Below are positions 42,322 through 50,804 of a DNA stretch of 64,000 nt, in pieces (within the stretch, counting starts at the first letter, position 1; every line of letters begins with the position of its first letter). The stretch comes from Streptomyces phaeolivaceus (GTDB lineage: Bacteria > Actinomycetota > Actinomycetes > Streptomycetales > Streptomycetaceae). The notes under the pieces are model-generated. The model saw nothing but the letters and a program-made list of their open reading frames with translations, was not told where the DNA came from and did no database searches. Location: assembly GCF_009184865.1 (NCBI RefSeq), contig NZ_CP045096.1, positions 1,054,001-1,118,000 on the forward strand. Direction: 5' to 3'. The position numbers and the translations under genes were made by a program.

Positions 42322-45300
42322 ATGCGCGTCATCTCTGTCGAGTCGACCGAGCTTTTCGTCGGGACCGAGGAACAGCCGCACCAGGTGGTCGCCGTGACCC
42401 TCGCGCACGACGCGGGCCGACCGGTCCGGCTGACCCTGGCGGGCCCGGACGTCCACGCCGTCGGGGAGACGGTCGTCACCGCCGACGAGGACGGCACCGT
42501 ACGCGCCGAGATACCCGTGGCCACGGACGGCCTCTCCCCCGGCGACCGCCGCGAGATCACCGTCACCGCCACCGACGGGGACCAAGTGGCCCGGCTGGCG
42601 GCCGAGTTCACGGTCGCCGAGCCCGGCTGGACCATGTTCATGGTCAGCCACTTCCACTACGACCCCGTCTGGTGGAACACCCAGGCCGCCTACACCGAGA
42701 CCTGGGACGTAGCCGACGACCCCGGCCGCACCGGACTGCCCGCCCGGACCTTCGACTCGCGCGGCCAGAGCGGGATGAGCCTGGTGCGGGCCCACTGCGA
42801 TCTGGCCCGGCGCGACCCGGCGTACACCTTCGTGCTCGCCGAGGTCGACTACCTCAAGCCCTACTGGGACGCCTTCCCCGAGGAGCGGTCCTTCCTGCGG
42901 CAGCTGATCCGCACCGGCCGGGTCGAGATCATGGGCGGCACCTACAACGAGCCCAACACCAACCTCACCGGCGCCGAGGCGACCGTACGCAACGCGCTGT
43001 ACGGCGACGGTTTCCAGCGCGGGATCATCGGGGCGTCGCCGGAGACGGCCTGGCAGCTGGACGCGTTCGGGCACGACCCGCAGTTCCCGGGACTGATGGC
43101 GGACGCGGGGGTCACGTCCAGCTCGTGGGCGCGCGGGCCCTTCCACCAGTGGGGGCCGACGCTGTCGGTGTTCGGCGAGGAGCCGCGCGACCCGCGACGG
43201 ATGCAGTTCCCGGCCGAGTTCAGCTGGATCGCCCCCAGCGGACGCGGGCTGCTGACTGCGTACATGGTCAACCACTACGGCGCGGGCTGGGCCATCGACA
43301 ACGCGCCCACGCTCCCCGAGGCCGAGGCCGCCGCGCTCAAGCTCTTCCGGGGCCTGAAGAAGGTCGCGCTCACCCGCAACGTGCTGCTGCCGGTCGGCGG
43401 CGACTACGCCCCGCCCTGCCGCTGGGTGATGGGCATCCACCGGGACTGGAACGAGCGGTACGTCTGGCCCCGGTTCATCAGCGGGATCCCCCGGGACTTC
43501 TTCACCGCCGTACGGGCCGAGCTGGAGCGGGAGGGGCGCACGGCGTCCCCGCAGACGCGGGACATGAACCCGGTGTACACCGGCAAGGACGTCTCCTACA
43601 TCGACACCAAGCAGGCCCAGCGGTACGGCGAGTCGCTGCTCGCCGACGCCGAGGCCTGGGCGACCCTGGCCTCCCTCACCACCGGGCAGCCGTATCCGGA
43701 CGCGGCCCTCGACAAGGCCTGGCGGCAGCTGATCTACGGCGCCCACCACGACGCCATCACCGGCTCCGAGTCGGACCAGGTGTACATCGATCTGCTCACC
43801 GGCTGGCGGGAGTTGTACGACCTGGCCGAGACCGTGCACGCCGACGCCACCCAGGCGCTCGCCGACCGGGTCGTGCCGCTGCCGGGCGACGGCACCGACC
43901 TGGTGGTCTTCAACTCCGCGACCTGGCGGAGACGGGACGTACTCACCGTCGCCGACCCCGGCCGGGTCCCGCTGGACCATGACGGGCTGCCGCTGCCCGC
44001 CGTGTCCGAGGACGGCGAGCTGACGGTCGTCGTGCCCGAGGTGCCCGGCATGGGTCTCAAGGCACTCTCCCTCGCGGAGGGTGCGGTGACCGGCTGGACG
44101 GCCGGTGCGGGCACGACGATCCGCAACGAGTTCTACGAGGTGACCGTCGACCCCGCGAGAGGAGGCGGCGTCAGCGGTCTGCGGGCGCGCGCCGGGGCCG
44201 ATGCCTGGCGGGAGTTGCTGCGCGCCGGGGACATCGGCAACGAGTTGGTGGTGCAGGAGGAGTACCCGAGGCATCCGCGCTTCGGTGAGGGGCCCTGGCA
44301 TCTGACCCCGACCGGTACCACCGCCGTCCGTAGCCGGGACGTCACGGCTGACATCGATGTCGAGCACTCGGCGGCCGGTTCGCGCATCACCGTCCGCGCC
44401 GACCTGGGGCTCTTCCGCTACACCCAGCGGCTCACGCTCTGGGCGGGCGTCGACCGGCTTGACGTGACGACGACCGTGGACGGCTACGACGGCGCCGACC
44501 GGCTGATCCGGGTGCGCTGGCCCTCGGACGTGCGCGGCGGACTGCCCGTGCACGAGGTCGCGGACGCGGTGATCGGGCGCGGCTTCGGGTTCGTGGAGGT
44601 CGACAGCGAGCAGTTCCCGTGGACGCTGGACAACCCCGCGAACACCTGGTTCGGGCTCGGCTCCACGGCCCGGGTCGCCGTCCACGACGACACCGGGACG
44701 CTGCTGGGCCATCGGTCCGTCGGTGTCGCCGAGTTGGTCTTCGGCGACTGGGACACCGCCGGTGAACTGGGCACCCCGCTCGCGGCGGCCCTGGTCCGCG
44801 CGGGCGTCACGGCCACCTCGACGCTCGCGGGCGGTCCGCGCTACGGCGATCTGGAGGTCGACTCCAATCTGCCGGACCTCCGGATCGCGATCGGTGGCCC
44901 CGAGCGCAACTCCCTGGTCGCCGAGGCTCTCGGCTGGGACCCGGCCGCCGCCCGCGAGCTGCGCCGCCAACTCGCCGAGGACGGCCTGGCGTCGGTGTGG
45001 GTGGCCCCGCGTGCCTCGCTGCGCGAGGAGTGGGTGCCCGGCGCCGATCTTCGCGACCTGGAGCGACTGCCGCTGCTCGTGGTGGCGGGCGCCCGCCCCG
45101 AGGATGACGCGAAGGCCGTGGACGCGCTGATCGCCGACCTGGACGACGCGACCGTACGGGCCGTCGCGGCCGGGGGCGGCGAGGCGCTGCCGCCGGGCGA
45201 CGCCTGGGACGGGCGGGGCTTCGCGATCCTCAACCGGGGCACCCCGGGCTGTGTGGTCACCTCCTCCGGCGACCTCTACATGTCGCTGATGCGGTCCTGC

Positions 45301-46626
45301 ACCGGCTGGCCCTCCGGTATCTGGGTCGACCCGCCCCGCCGCACCGCCCCCGACGGCTCCGGCTTCCAGCTCCAGCGCTGGTCGCACACCTTCGCGTACG
45401 CGGTCGTCGCGGGCGAGGGCGACTGGCGCGCGCTGGGCTGGCCGCGCGCGGGGCACGCGTTCAACCGGCCGCTGACGGGCCGGTTGCGGGAGCCCGACCA
45501 TCCGCTCACGGCACGGCTGCGGAAGCCCGCCGGGACACCGACCGGGCTGCCGAGGACCGTGGCACTGCTGACGCTGGAGCCCGAGGGCCGGGTGCTGCTG
45601 GACGCGCTGAAGCCCGCCGGGTCGCCGCTGGCCCGGGGCGGTACCGCGCCGGCGGATCCGGCGCGCGGCGTCGTCGTCCGGGCGCACGAGGTCGACGGAC
45701 GGCCGGTGCGGGCACGGGTGACGGGCCCCTCCGCGTGGACGGAGGGCAGCCGGGCGGATGTGCTGGAGCGGCCCGGTGAGGCGCTGGCCCCCGGCGCGGA
45801 CGGGGTACTGGAGCTGGACCTCACGGGGTTCGAGGTGGCCACCGTGCTGGCCTCGCCGCTGGGCGGCAGACGGGCCGAGGGGCCCGGTGTCGCCGCGCAC
45901 GAGCCCGCCCAGCCGGTGCACACCCGCTACTGGCTGCACAACTCCGGCCCCGCGCCCCGAGGGAACCTGCCCGTCGCCGTGTATCTCTCGCCGGCCGCCC
46001 TCACCGCCGACGGTCCGGTCACCGCGACGGTCCGTGTCTCCTCCGAGCTGACCGACGCGCCCGTGTCGGGCACGGTGGCCCTGGAGGTGCCGCCCGGCTG
46101 GCGCGCCGAGCCCGCCGAACTGCCGTACGCGCTCGGCCCCGGCGGCTTCTCGCTCACCGAGGTCACGGTGACACCGCCACCGGACCCGGTGCCCGGCCGC
46201 TACGGGCTCGCCGCCCGACTGACCTACGGCGGGCAGACGTTCGAGGACGTGGTCCCCCTGGACGTCCCCGGCGAGGCGGCGGAGGGCGAACCCGACGGAC
46301 GGACCGGGCCGAGTCTCGTGCTGGGGCTGGGCGTCGACCGGGTCGAGGTGCGCCGGGGCGAACGGCTGCGGGTGCCGGTCCACCTGCGGAACCCGACCCG
46401 GGGGCCCGTGAGCGGGCAGCTGTGGGCGCTGTCGTCCTGGGGCACCTGGGCGGGCGTCGGACCCGGCCTCCAGGGGTTCGCCCTGGCGCCCGGGGAGAGT
46501 GCCGAGCAGGTGGTCGAGGTCGACGGCTCGGCGGTGCCACCGGGCTCGTACTGGCTGATGGCGAAGGCCGGCTGGCACGGCTGCGTGGCCTATTCGGAGG
46601 CCGTCGTCCTGGAGGTGAGGCCATGA
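42322..46626 (+). CDS. GH38 alpha-mannosidase with C-terminal NEW3-type domain
   Basis: A 1434-aa cytoplasmic enzyme without signal peptide. After an N-terminal beta domain (1 to about 100) the GH38 catalytic domain starts with the zinc site SHFHYDPVWW (about 109-118). The nucleophile is Asp247 in WQLDAFGHD and a further zinc His pair is in GAHHDAITGSESDQ (about 475). Mannosidase middle and C-terminal beta domains follow. The last part, about 1180-1434, has two Ig/NEW3-like modules (LTEVTVTPPPDPVPGRYGLA, VPVHLRNPTRGPVSGQLW). It is longer than most GH38 enzymes (about 1000 aa). The family trims alpha-mannose, as from N-glycans. The stop overlaps the next ATG (ATGA). Confidence 0.93.
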   Translation: MRVISVESTELFVGTEEQPHQVVAVTLAHDAGRPVRLTLAGPDVHAVGETVVTADEDGTVRAEIPVATDGLSPGDRREITVTATDGDQVARLAAEFTVAEPGWTMFMVSHFHYDPVWWNTQAAYTETWDVADDPGRTGLPARTFDSRGQSGMSLVRAHCDLARRDPAYTFVLAEVDYLKPYWDAFPEERSFLRQLIRTGRVEIMGGTYNEPNTNLTGAEATVRNALYGDGFQRGIIGASPETAWQLDAFGHDPQFPGLMADAGVTSSSWARGPFHQWGPTLSVFGEEPRDPRRMQFPAEFSWIAPSGRGLLTAYMVNHYGAGWAIDNAPTLPEAEAAALKLFRGLKKVALTRNVLLPVGGDYAPPCRWVMGIHRDWNERYVWPRFISGIPRDFFTAVRAELEREGRTASPQTRDMNPVYTGKDVSYIDTKQAQRYGESLLADAEAWATLASLTTGQPYPDAALDKAWRQLIYGAHHDAITGSESDQVYIDLLTGWRELYDLAETVHADATQALADRVVPLPGDGTDLVVFNSATWRRRDVLTVADPGRVPLDHDGLPLPAVSEDGELTVVVPEVPGMGLKALSLAEGAVTGWTAGAGTTIRNEFYEVTVDPARGGGVSGLRARAGADAWRELLRAGDIGNELVVQEEYPRHPRFGEGPWHLTPTGTTAVRSRDVTADIDVEHSAAGSRITVRADLGLFRYTQRLTLWAGVDRLDVTTTVDGYDGADRLIRVRWPSDVRGGLPVHEVADAVIGRGFGFVEVDSEQFPWTLDNPANTWFGLGSTARVAVHDDTGTLLGHRSVGVAELVFGDWDTAGELGTPLAAALVRAGVTATSTLAGGPRYGDLEVDSNLPDLRIAIGGPERNSLVAEALGWDPAAARELRRQLAEDGLASVWVAPRASLREEWVPGADLRDLERLPLLVVAGARPEDDAKAVDALIADLDDATVRAVAAGGGEALPPGDAWDGRGFAILNRGTPGCVVTSSGDLYMSLMRSCTGWPSGIWVDPPRRTAPDGSGFQLQRWSHTFAYAVVAGEGDWRALGWPRAGHAFNRPLTGRLREPDHPLTARLRKPAGTPTGLPRTVALLTLEPEGRVLLDALKPAGSPLARGGTAPADPARGVVVRAHEVDGRPVRARVTGPSAWTEGSRADVLERPGEALAPGADGVLELDLTGFEVATVLASPLGGRRAEGPGVAAHEPAQPVHTRYWLHNSGPAPRGNLPVAVYLSPAALTADGPVTATVRVSSELTDAPVSGTVALEVPPGWRAEPAELPYALGPGGFSLTEVTVTPPPDPVPGRYGLAARLTYGGQTFEDVVPLDVPGEAAEGEPDGRTGPSLVLGLGVDRVEVRRGERLRVPVHLRNPTRGPVSGQLWALSSWGTWAGVGPGLQGFALAPGESAEQVVEVDGSAVPPGSYWLMAKAGWHGCVAYSEAVVLEVRP

Positions 46627-47348
46627 GCGAGCATCCCGAGGTCCTGGACCCACGACCGGCGGCCGTCGGCCACGCGGAGCCGCATCCCCACACCGCGCCG
46701 CACCCACACCCGCACGCGCACCCCACCGGGCCCGCCGCGCTCGTCGCCGGGGAGCCGGTGCCCCGCGGCCGGGTCGACGCCGTGCTGGACGCCGTGCCCG
46801 CGCGGGACCGGGAGGCGCGGCCGGAGGGGCGGGCGCGGGCGGAGCGACAGCGGCGGCGATGGGCGACGCAGGTCGTGGTCGCGGACGAACTGGCCCGGCG
46901 GGCCTGTGCCGCGCGGGGGCTGACGCCCCCGGCCGAGGCGGCGCTGGCCCGCGCGCTCGCGGTGCGCGGGACCGAGGTCGCCGACCTGGGCAGCATCATC
47001 GCCGTGGCGCTCGCCCACTCCCCCGCCGCGCGCACCCTGCTGGCGGCGCTGGAGGCCGAGCAGCGGGTGCCGGAGAAGGCCGTACGCGGCTACTACGACC
47101 GCAATCCGGACCGTTTCCTCACCTCGGAGGCGCTGCGGCGCGGTGTCGACCCCTACGGCGGGGCGGCGCCGGGGGACTTCCTGCCGTACGACGAGGTCCA
47201 CGACGACGTCGTACGGGAGTTGCGGCGGGCGATGGGCCGGCAGGCCTTCTTCGACTGGCTGGACCGGGCCCGTGCCGAGGTGGAGTACACGCCGGGGCAC
47301 GAGCACCCGGGCGACCCCTCGCACCCCGATCACGAGCACCGGCACTGA
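46623..47348 (+). CDS. His-rich parvulin-like protein
   Basis: A 241-aa protein translationally coupled to GH38 (ATGA). Both ends are His-rich: HAEPHPHTAPHPHPHAHP near the N-terminus and HEHPGDPSHPDHEHRH at the C-terminus. The middle resembles the helical N-domain and the linker of SurA/PpiC-like peptidyl-prolyl isomerases (VPEKAVRGYYDRNPDRF, LPYDEVHDDVVRELRRAMGRQAFFDWLDR), but the parvulin catalytic domain itself appears short or missing. No signal peptide. The His tracts could bind Zn or other metals, and since GH38 is a zinc enzyme a metal-delivery or folding role is an attractive guess. The function is not established. Confidence 0.68.
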   Translation: MSEHPEVLDPRPAAVGHAEPHPHTAPHPHPHAHPTGPAALVAGEPVPRGRVDAVLDAVPARDREARPEGRARAERQRRRWATQVVVADELARRACAARGLTPPAEAALARALAVRGTEVADLGSIIAVALAHSPAARTLLAALEAEQRVPEKAVRGYYDRNPDRFLTSEALRRGVDPYGGAAPGDFLPYDEVHDDVVRELRRAMGRQAFFDWLDRARAEVEYTPGHEHPGDPSHPDHEHRH

Positions 47349-47442
47349 ACGCCCGGCAAACCCCTCGGAACCGAAACGCAACACGGCCAGCCATTGACCT
47401 CCGATGAATTCTGGTCCACCTTTTCATCAATCGGAGTCCAAG

Positions 47443-47459
47443 TTGGTGATTTGAACCAG
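47443..47459. promoter_or_regulatory. regulon motif, copy 4 (before the transporter operon)
   Basis: TTGGTGATTTGAACCAG holds TGGT-GATTTGA-ACCA, 38 nt upstream of the sugar-binding-protein start and just ahead of its AGGAGG ribosome site. Confidence 0.72.
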
Positions 47460-47497
47460 CTACCCGACCCAGCGGCTGACTGATCGCAGGAGGCGAC

Positions 47498-48871
47498 ATG
47501 CGCGCGAGACGACTGACCGGATGTGTGGTGGGTGTCATCGCCCTCACCCTGACCGCCGCGGGCTGCGGCCTGTCGGGCGGGGGCTCCGACAGCGGGGACG
47601 CCACCGCCGGCGGCTGCGAGGTCGACAAGGGCAACGTCGGGTCCGGGAAGCTGACCGGTGACGTCAAGGGCACGATCACCTTCCAGACGACGAACCTGAA
47701 GAAGGACTTCGGCGACTACTTCAACGGCGTGATCAAGGCCTTCGAGAAGGCCCACCCGGACACCACCGTGAAGTGGGTCGACGACCCGGGCGACGCCACC
47801 TTCACCCAGCGCCTGGTCGCCGACGCGCAGGGCTGCACGCTGCCGGACGTGGTGAACATCAACGTGAACACGGCGATCGCGCTCACCAAGACCGGCTACC
47901 TCCTCGATCTGGACAAGAAGGCCCCGGACGCGGGCGGGCCGTTCGTGCCCAACCTGTGGAAGTCGAGCGTCTACGCGGACGCCTCCGGCACCAAGGTGCA
48001 CAGCGTCCTGCCCTGGTACTCCGGCGGCATCGTGCAGACCTTCAACACCGAGCTGATGGAGAAGGCGGGCCTCGACCCGGCCAAACCTCCGACGACCGTG
48101 CTGGGTCTGTTCGAGGACGCCCAGAAGATCGCCGAGGTCTCGGACGGCAAGTACTACGCGTTCCTCGCCAACCCGCAGCTGCGCATCCCGGCCGACTGGC
48201 AGCAGATGGACATCAAGATCCTCTCCTCCGACGGCAAGAAGTTCACGTTCGCCGACGACCCGAAGACCGCGCAGTGGGTCGACGCCATGACGAAGCTCTA
48301 CAAGGCCGGCGGCATGCCGAGGGACTCGCTCTCCTCCACCCAGGACCCGGCCAACGTCTACGGCCAGGGCAAGCTGGTCTACGGCCCGACCAACCCCAAC
48401 TTCCTGCGCTTCATCCAGCAGAACAACCCGAGCGTCTACAAGAAGACCGGCGTCGCCCGCTTCATGCTGGACGACCTGGGTCACACCGTCGGCGCCCCGC
48501 AGTACATCGGTGTCGCGTCCACCAGCAAGAACGCGGCGACCGCGCTGTCGTTCGCGCAGTTCCTCACCAACGCCCAAAACCAGTTGGAGTGGGCGAAGGA
48601 CCCGAACGTCGTCATCTTCCCCTCCACCACGGCCTCCTTGGACGACCCGTTCTTCCAGTCGGTCGAGGGCGACGACCCGTTCGCCGAGGCCCGCAAGATC
48701 GTCGCGAGTGACCGCAAGACCTCCACGGCCGACGAGATCGCCCTCACCCCCGGCGAGTTGAACGCCATCACGGCCCAGATACAGCTGGCCATGCAGGGCA
48801 AGAAGAGCGCCCAGGACGCACTGGACGAGGCCCAGAAGAAAGCCAACGTGCTGATCGAGCAGGGCAGTTGA
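47498..48871 (+). CDS. carbohydrate ABC transporter substrate-binding lipoprotein
   Basis: A 457-aa CUT1-type binding protein. An AGGAGG site precedes the ATG by 5 nt. The signal peptide ends in a lipobox (LTAAGC, Cys24), followed by a Gly/Ser-rich spacer. The body has the family pattern (TITFQTTNLKKDFGDYFNGVIKAFEKAHPDTTVKW, LPDVVNINVNTAIAL, AATALSFAQFLTNAQNQLEW). CUT1 systems import oligosaccharides, so this one should bring glycan fragments released outside by enzymes such as the GH84 to the cytoplasmic GH38, GH5 and GH3 enzymes. No ATPase is encoded here; a shared MsiK-type ATPase elsewhere is usual in Streptomyces. Confidence 0.93.
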   Translation: MRARRLTGCVVGVIALTLTAAGCGLSGGGSDSGDATAGGCEVDKGNVGSGKLTGDVKGTITFQTTNLKKDFGDYFNGVIKAFEKAHPDTTVKWVDDPGDATFTQRLVADAQGCTLPDVVNINVNTAIALTKTGYLLDLDKKAPDAGGPFVPNLWKSSVYADASGTKVHSVLPWYSGGIVQTFNTELMEKAGLDPAKPPTTVLGLFEDAQKIAEVSDGKYYAFLANPQLRIPADWQQMDIKILSSDGKKFTFADDPKTAQWVDAMTKLYKAGGMPRDSLSSTQDPANVYGQGKLVYGPTNPNFLRFIQQNNPSVYKKTGVARFMLDDLGHTVGAPQYIGVASTSKNAATALSFAQFLTNAQNQLEWAKDPNVVIFPSTTASLDDPFFQSVEGDDPFAEARKIVASDRKTSTADEIALTPGELNAITAQIQLAMQGKKSAQDALDEAQKKANVLIEQGS

Positions 48872-48873
48872 GT

Positions 48874-49893
48874 ATGACCACCCTCTCTCCCCCCACTAAG
48901 GGATCGGGGGTCGCGGTCTCCTCCCGCGACCCCCGCCCCGGGGAACCGAGCGGCCGGCGCCGCCTGCTGCGGGCCCTCGGGCCGGGCCCCTCCGCCGACG
49001 CGGGCGGCGCCGCGCTGTACCGCCGCTGGTGGCTGCCGTGGCTGTGGATGTCACCGGCGATCATCGGCATCACCGTCTTCGGGCTGTACCCGTTCCTGAA
49101 CACGCTCCTGTTGTCGTTCACCGACGCCAAACCGCTCGGCGGCGCCGCCTCGTTCGTGGGCCTGGACAACTACACCCGGATGCTGGGCGACTCCGACTTC
49201 TGGCTCGCCACCCGCAACAGCGTGCTGTACGCGCTGATCGTGGTCCCGCTGATGGTGATTCTGCCCCTGACGCTGGCCGTGCTGGTGGAGAAGAACCTGC
49301 CGGGCATCGGCTTCTTCCGCTCCGCGTTCTACACCCCGGTCCTCGCCTCCAGCGTGGTCGTCGGCCTCAGCTGGCAGTGGCTGCTCAGCGACCAGGGCCT
49401 GGTCAACACCTGGCTGCAGAAGGCCCACATCATCCGGTCGGCGATCCCGTTCCTCTCCGACTCCTGGCTGATCCTGCTGTGCGCGATGGGGCTCACCCTG
49501 TGGAAGGGCCTCGGCTGGTACATGATCTTCTATCTGGCCGCGCTGGGGAACGTGCCCAAGGAGCTGCACGAGGCCGCCGCCGTGGACGGCGCGGGCGCGA
49601 TCCGCCGCTTCTGGCACGTCACCATGCCGGGCGTGCGCACCTCGATGATGCTGGTCGGCACCCTCACCGGTATCGGCTCGCTGCGGGTGTTCACCGAGAT
49701 CTACATGCTCGGCGGCGCGACCGGCGGCCCCGGCGGCGCCGACCGCACCCTCCCCTTCTACATCCGGGACGTCGCCCTCGACCCGCTCACCGGCAACGCC
49801 GGCTACGGCTCGGCGGTCAGCGTCGCCCTCTTCGTGCTCACCCTGGGCCTCACGCTGCTCGCACAGCGCCTGACGAAGGAGGACGAGTCATGA
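48874..49893 (+). CDS. sugar ABC transporter permease (MalF-type)
   Basis: A 339-aa permease with six to seven membrane helices after a basic cytoplasmic N-terminus of about 50 residues. The EAA loop that contacts the ATPase reads ELHEAAAVDGAGAIRRFWHVTMPGV. The ATG at 48874, two nt after the binding-protein stop, is preferred to a TTG at 48868. The stop overlaps the next ATG. Confidence 0.92.
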   Translation: MTTLSPPTKGSGVAVSSRDPRPGEPSGRRRLLRALGPGPSADAGGAALYRRWWLPWLWMSPAIIGITVFGLYPFLNTLLLSFTDAKPLGGAASFVGLDNYTRMLGDSDFWLATRNSVLYALIVVPLMVILPLTLAVLVEKNLPGIGFFRSAFYTPVLASSVVVGLSWQWLLSDQGLVNTWLQKAHIIRSAIPFLSDSWLILLCAMGLTLWKGLGWYMIFYLAALGNVPKELHEAAAVDGAGAIRRFWHVTMPGVRTSMMLVGTLTGIGSLRVFTEIYMLGGATGGPGGADRTLPFYIRDVALDPLTGNAGYGSAVSVALFVLTLGLTLLAQRLTKEDES

Positions 49894-50804
49894 CCACGGC
49901 CGTGAAGGAGCCGGCGACGACGGCGGCCGTGGCTCCGGTGCGGAAGCGACGACGGCTGATGCCGCGCTGGCGGGACTACGGCCGCCCGCGCGAACTGATC
50001 GTCCGCTACCTGCTGTTGCTGTTCGTGCTCGGCATCACCGTCGGCCCGCTGCTGTGGCAGCTGCTGTCGTCGCTGAAGGGCGTCGGCGAGGACGTGTTCG
50101 GCGCGAACGCCTCCCTCTTCCCACGCGACCCGACCCTGCGCGCCTACCGCGAGGTGTTCGACCAGGTCCCGGTGTGGACGTACATCCGCAACAGCATGGT
50201 CGTCGTCGCGCTGTCGGTCACCAGCCAGCTGGTCTTCTCCACCCTCGCCGGCTACATGCTCTCCAAGCCGAGCTGGAAGGGCCGCAAGCTGGTCTGGGTG
50301 CTGCTGATGGCGTCCATGATGTTCCCCTTCGAGTCGATCATGGTCTCGCTGTTCCTCAGCGTCCGTGACCTCGGTCTGGTCGACAATCTGGCGGGTGTCT
50401 GGCTGCCCGGCTTCGTCGCCGCCATCAACGTCCTCATCATGCGGGCCGCGTTCCTCGCCGTGCCGCGCGAGATCGAGGACGCGGCGATGCTGGACGGGGC
50501 GGGCGAGTGGAAGCGGTTCCGGTATCTGTATCTGCCGTCCGCGTGGGGTGCCATCCTCGTCGTCACCATCAACACCTTCATCAGCGCCTGGGACGACTTC
50601 CTCTGGCCCCTGATCGTGCTCCGCACCGAGGACCACTTCACCCTGACCCTGGGCCTCGCCCGCCTCCAGTCCTCGTCCTTCGGCTACGACCAGCGGATGG
50701 TGATGGCGGGCTCGGTGATCTCCGTGATCCCGGTGCTGGTGCTGTTCGTGATCACCCAGCGGTGGTTCTACAAGGGCGTCTCGTCCGGGGCCGTCAAGCT
50801 CTGA
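49890..50804 (+). CDS. sugar ABC transporter permease (MalG-type)
   Basis: A 304-aa permease, partner of the one before it. The ATG at 49890 overlaps the previous stop and has AAGGAGGA upstream. Six helices are visible and the EAA loop is EIEDAAMLDGAGEWKRFRYLYLP. The last residues (GVSSGAVKL) are the usual end of this family. The gene overlaps the convergent GH3 gene by 11 bp at its 3' end. Confidence 0.93.
   Translation: MTTAVKEPATTAAVAPVRKRRRLMPRWRDYGRPRELIVRYLLLLFVLGITVGPLLWQLLSSLKGVGEDVFGANASLFPRDPTLRAYREVFDQVPVWTYIRNSMVVVALSVTSQLVFSTLAGYMLSKPSWKGRKLVWVLLMASMMFPFESIMVSLFLSVRDLGLVDNLAGVWLPGFVAAINVLIMRAAFLAVPREIEDAAMLDGAGEWKRFRYLYLPSAWGAILVVTINTFISAWDDFLWPLIVLRTEDHFTLTLGLARLQSSSFGYDQRMVMAGSVISVIPVLVLFVITQRWFYKGVSSGAVKL

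Noticed and set aside
41281..46707. 1808-codon open frame on the minus strand
   Set aside because: It is antisense to the RpiR and GH38 genes, with low-complexity Arg/Gly/Pro-rich sequence and no domains. Long antisense frames are normal in DNA this GC-rich.
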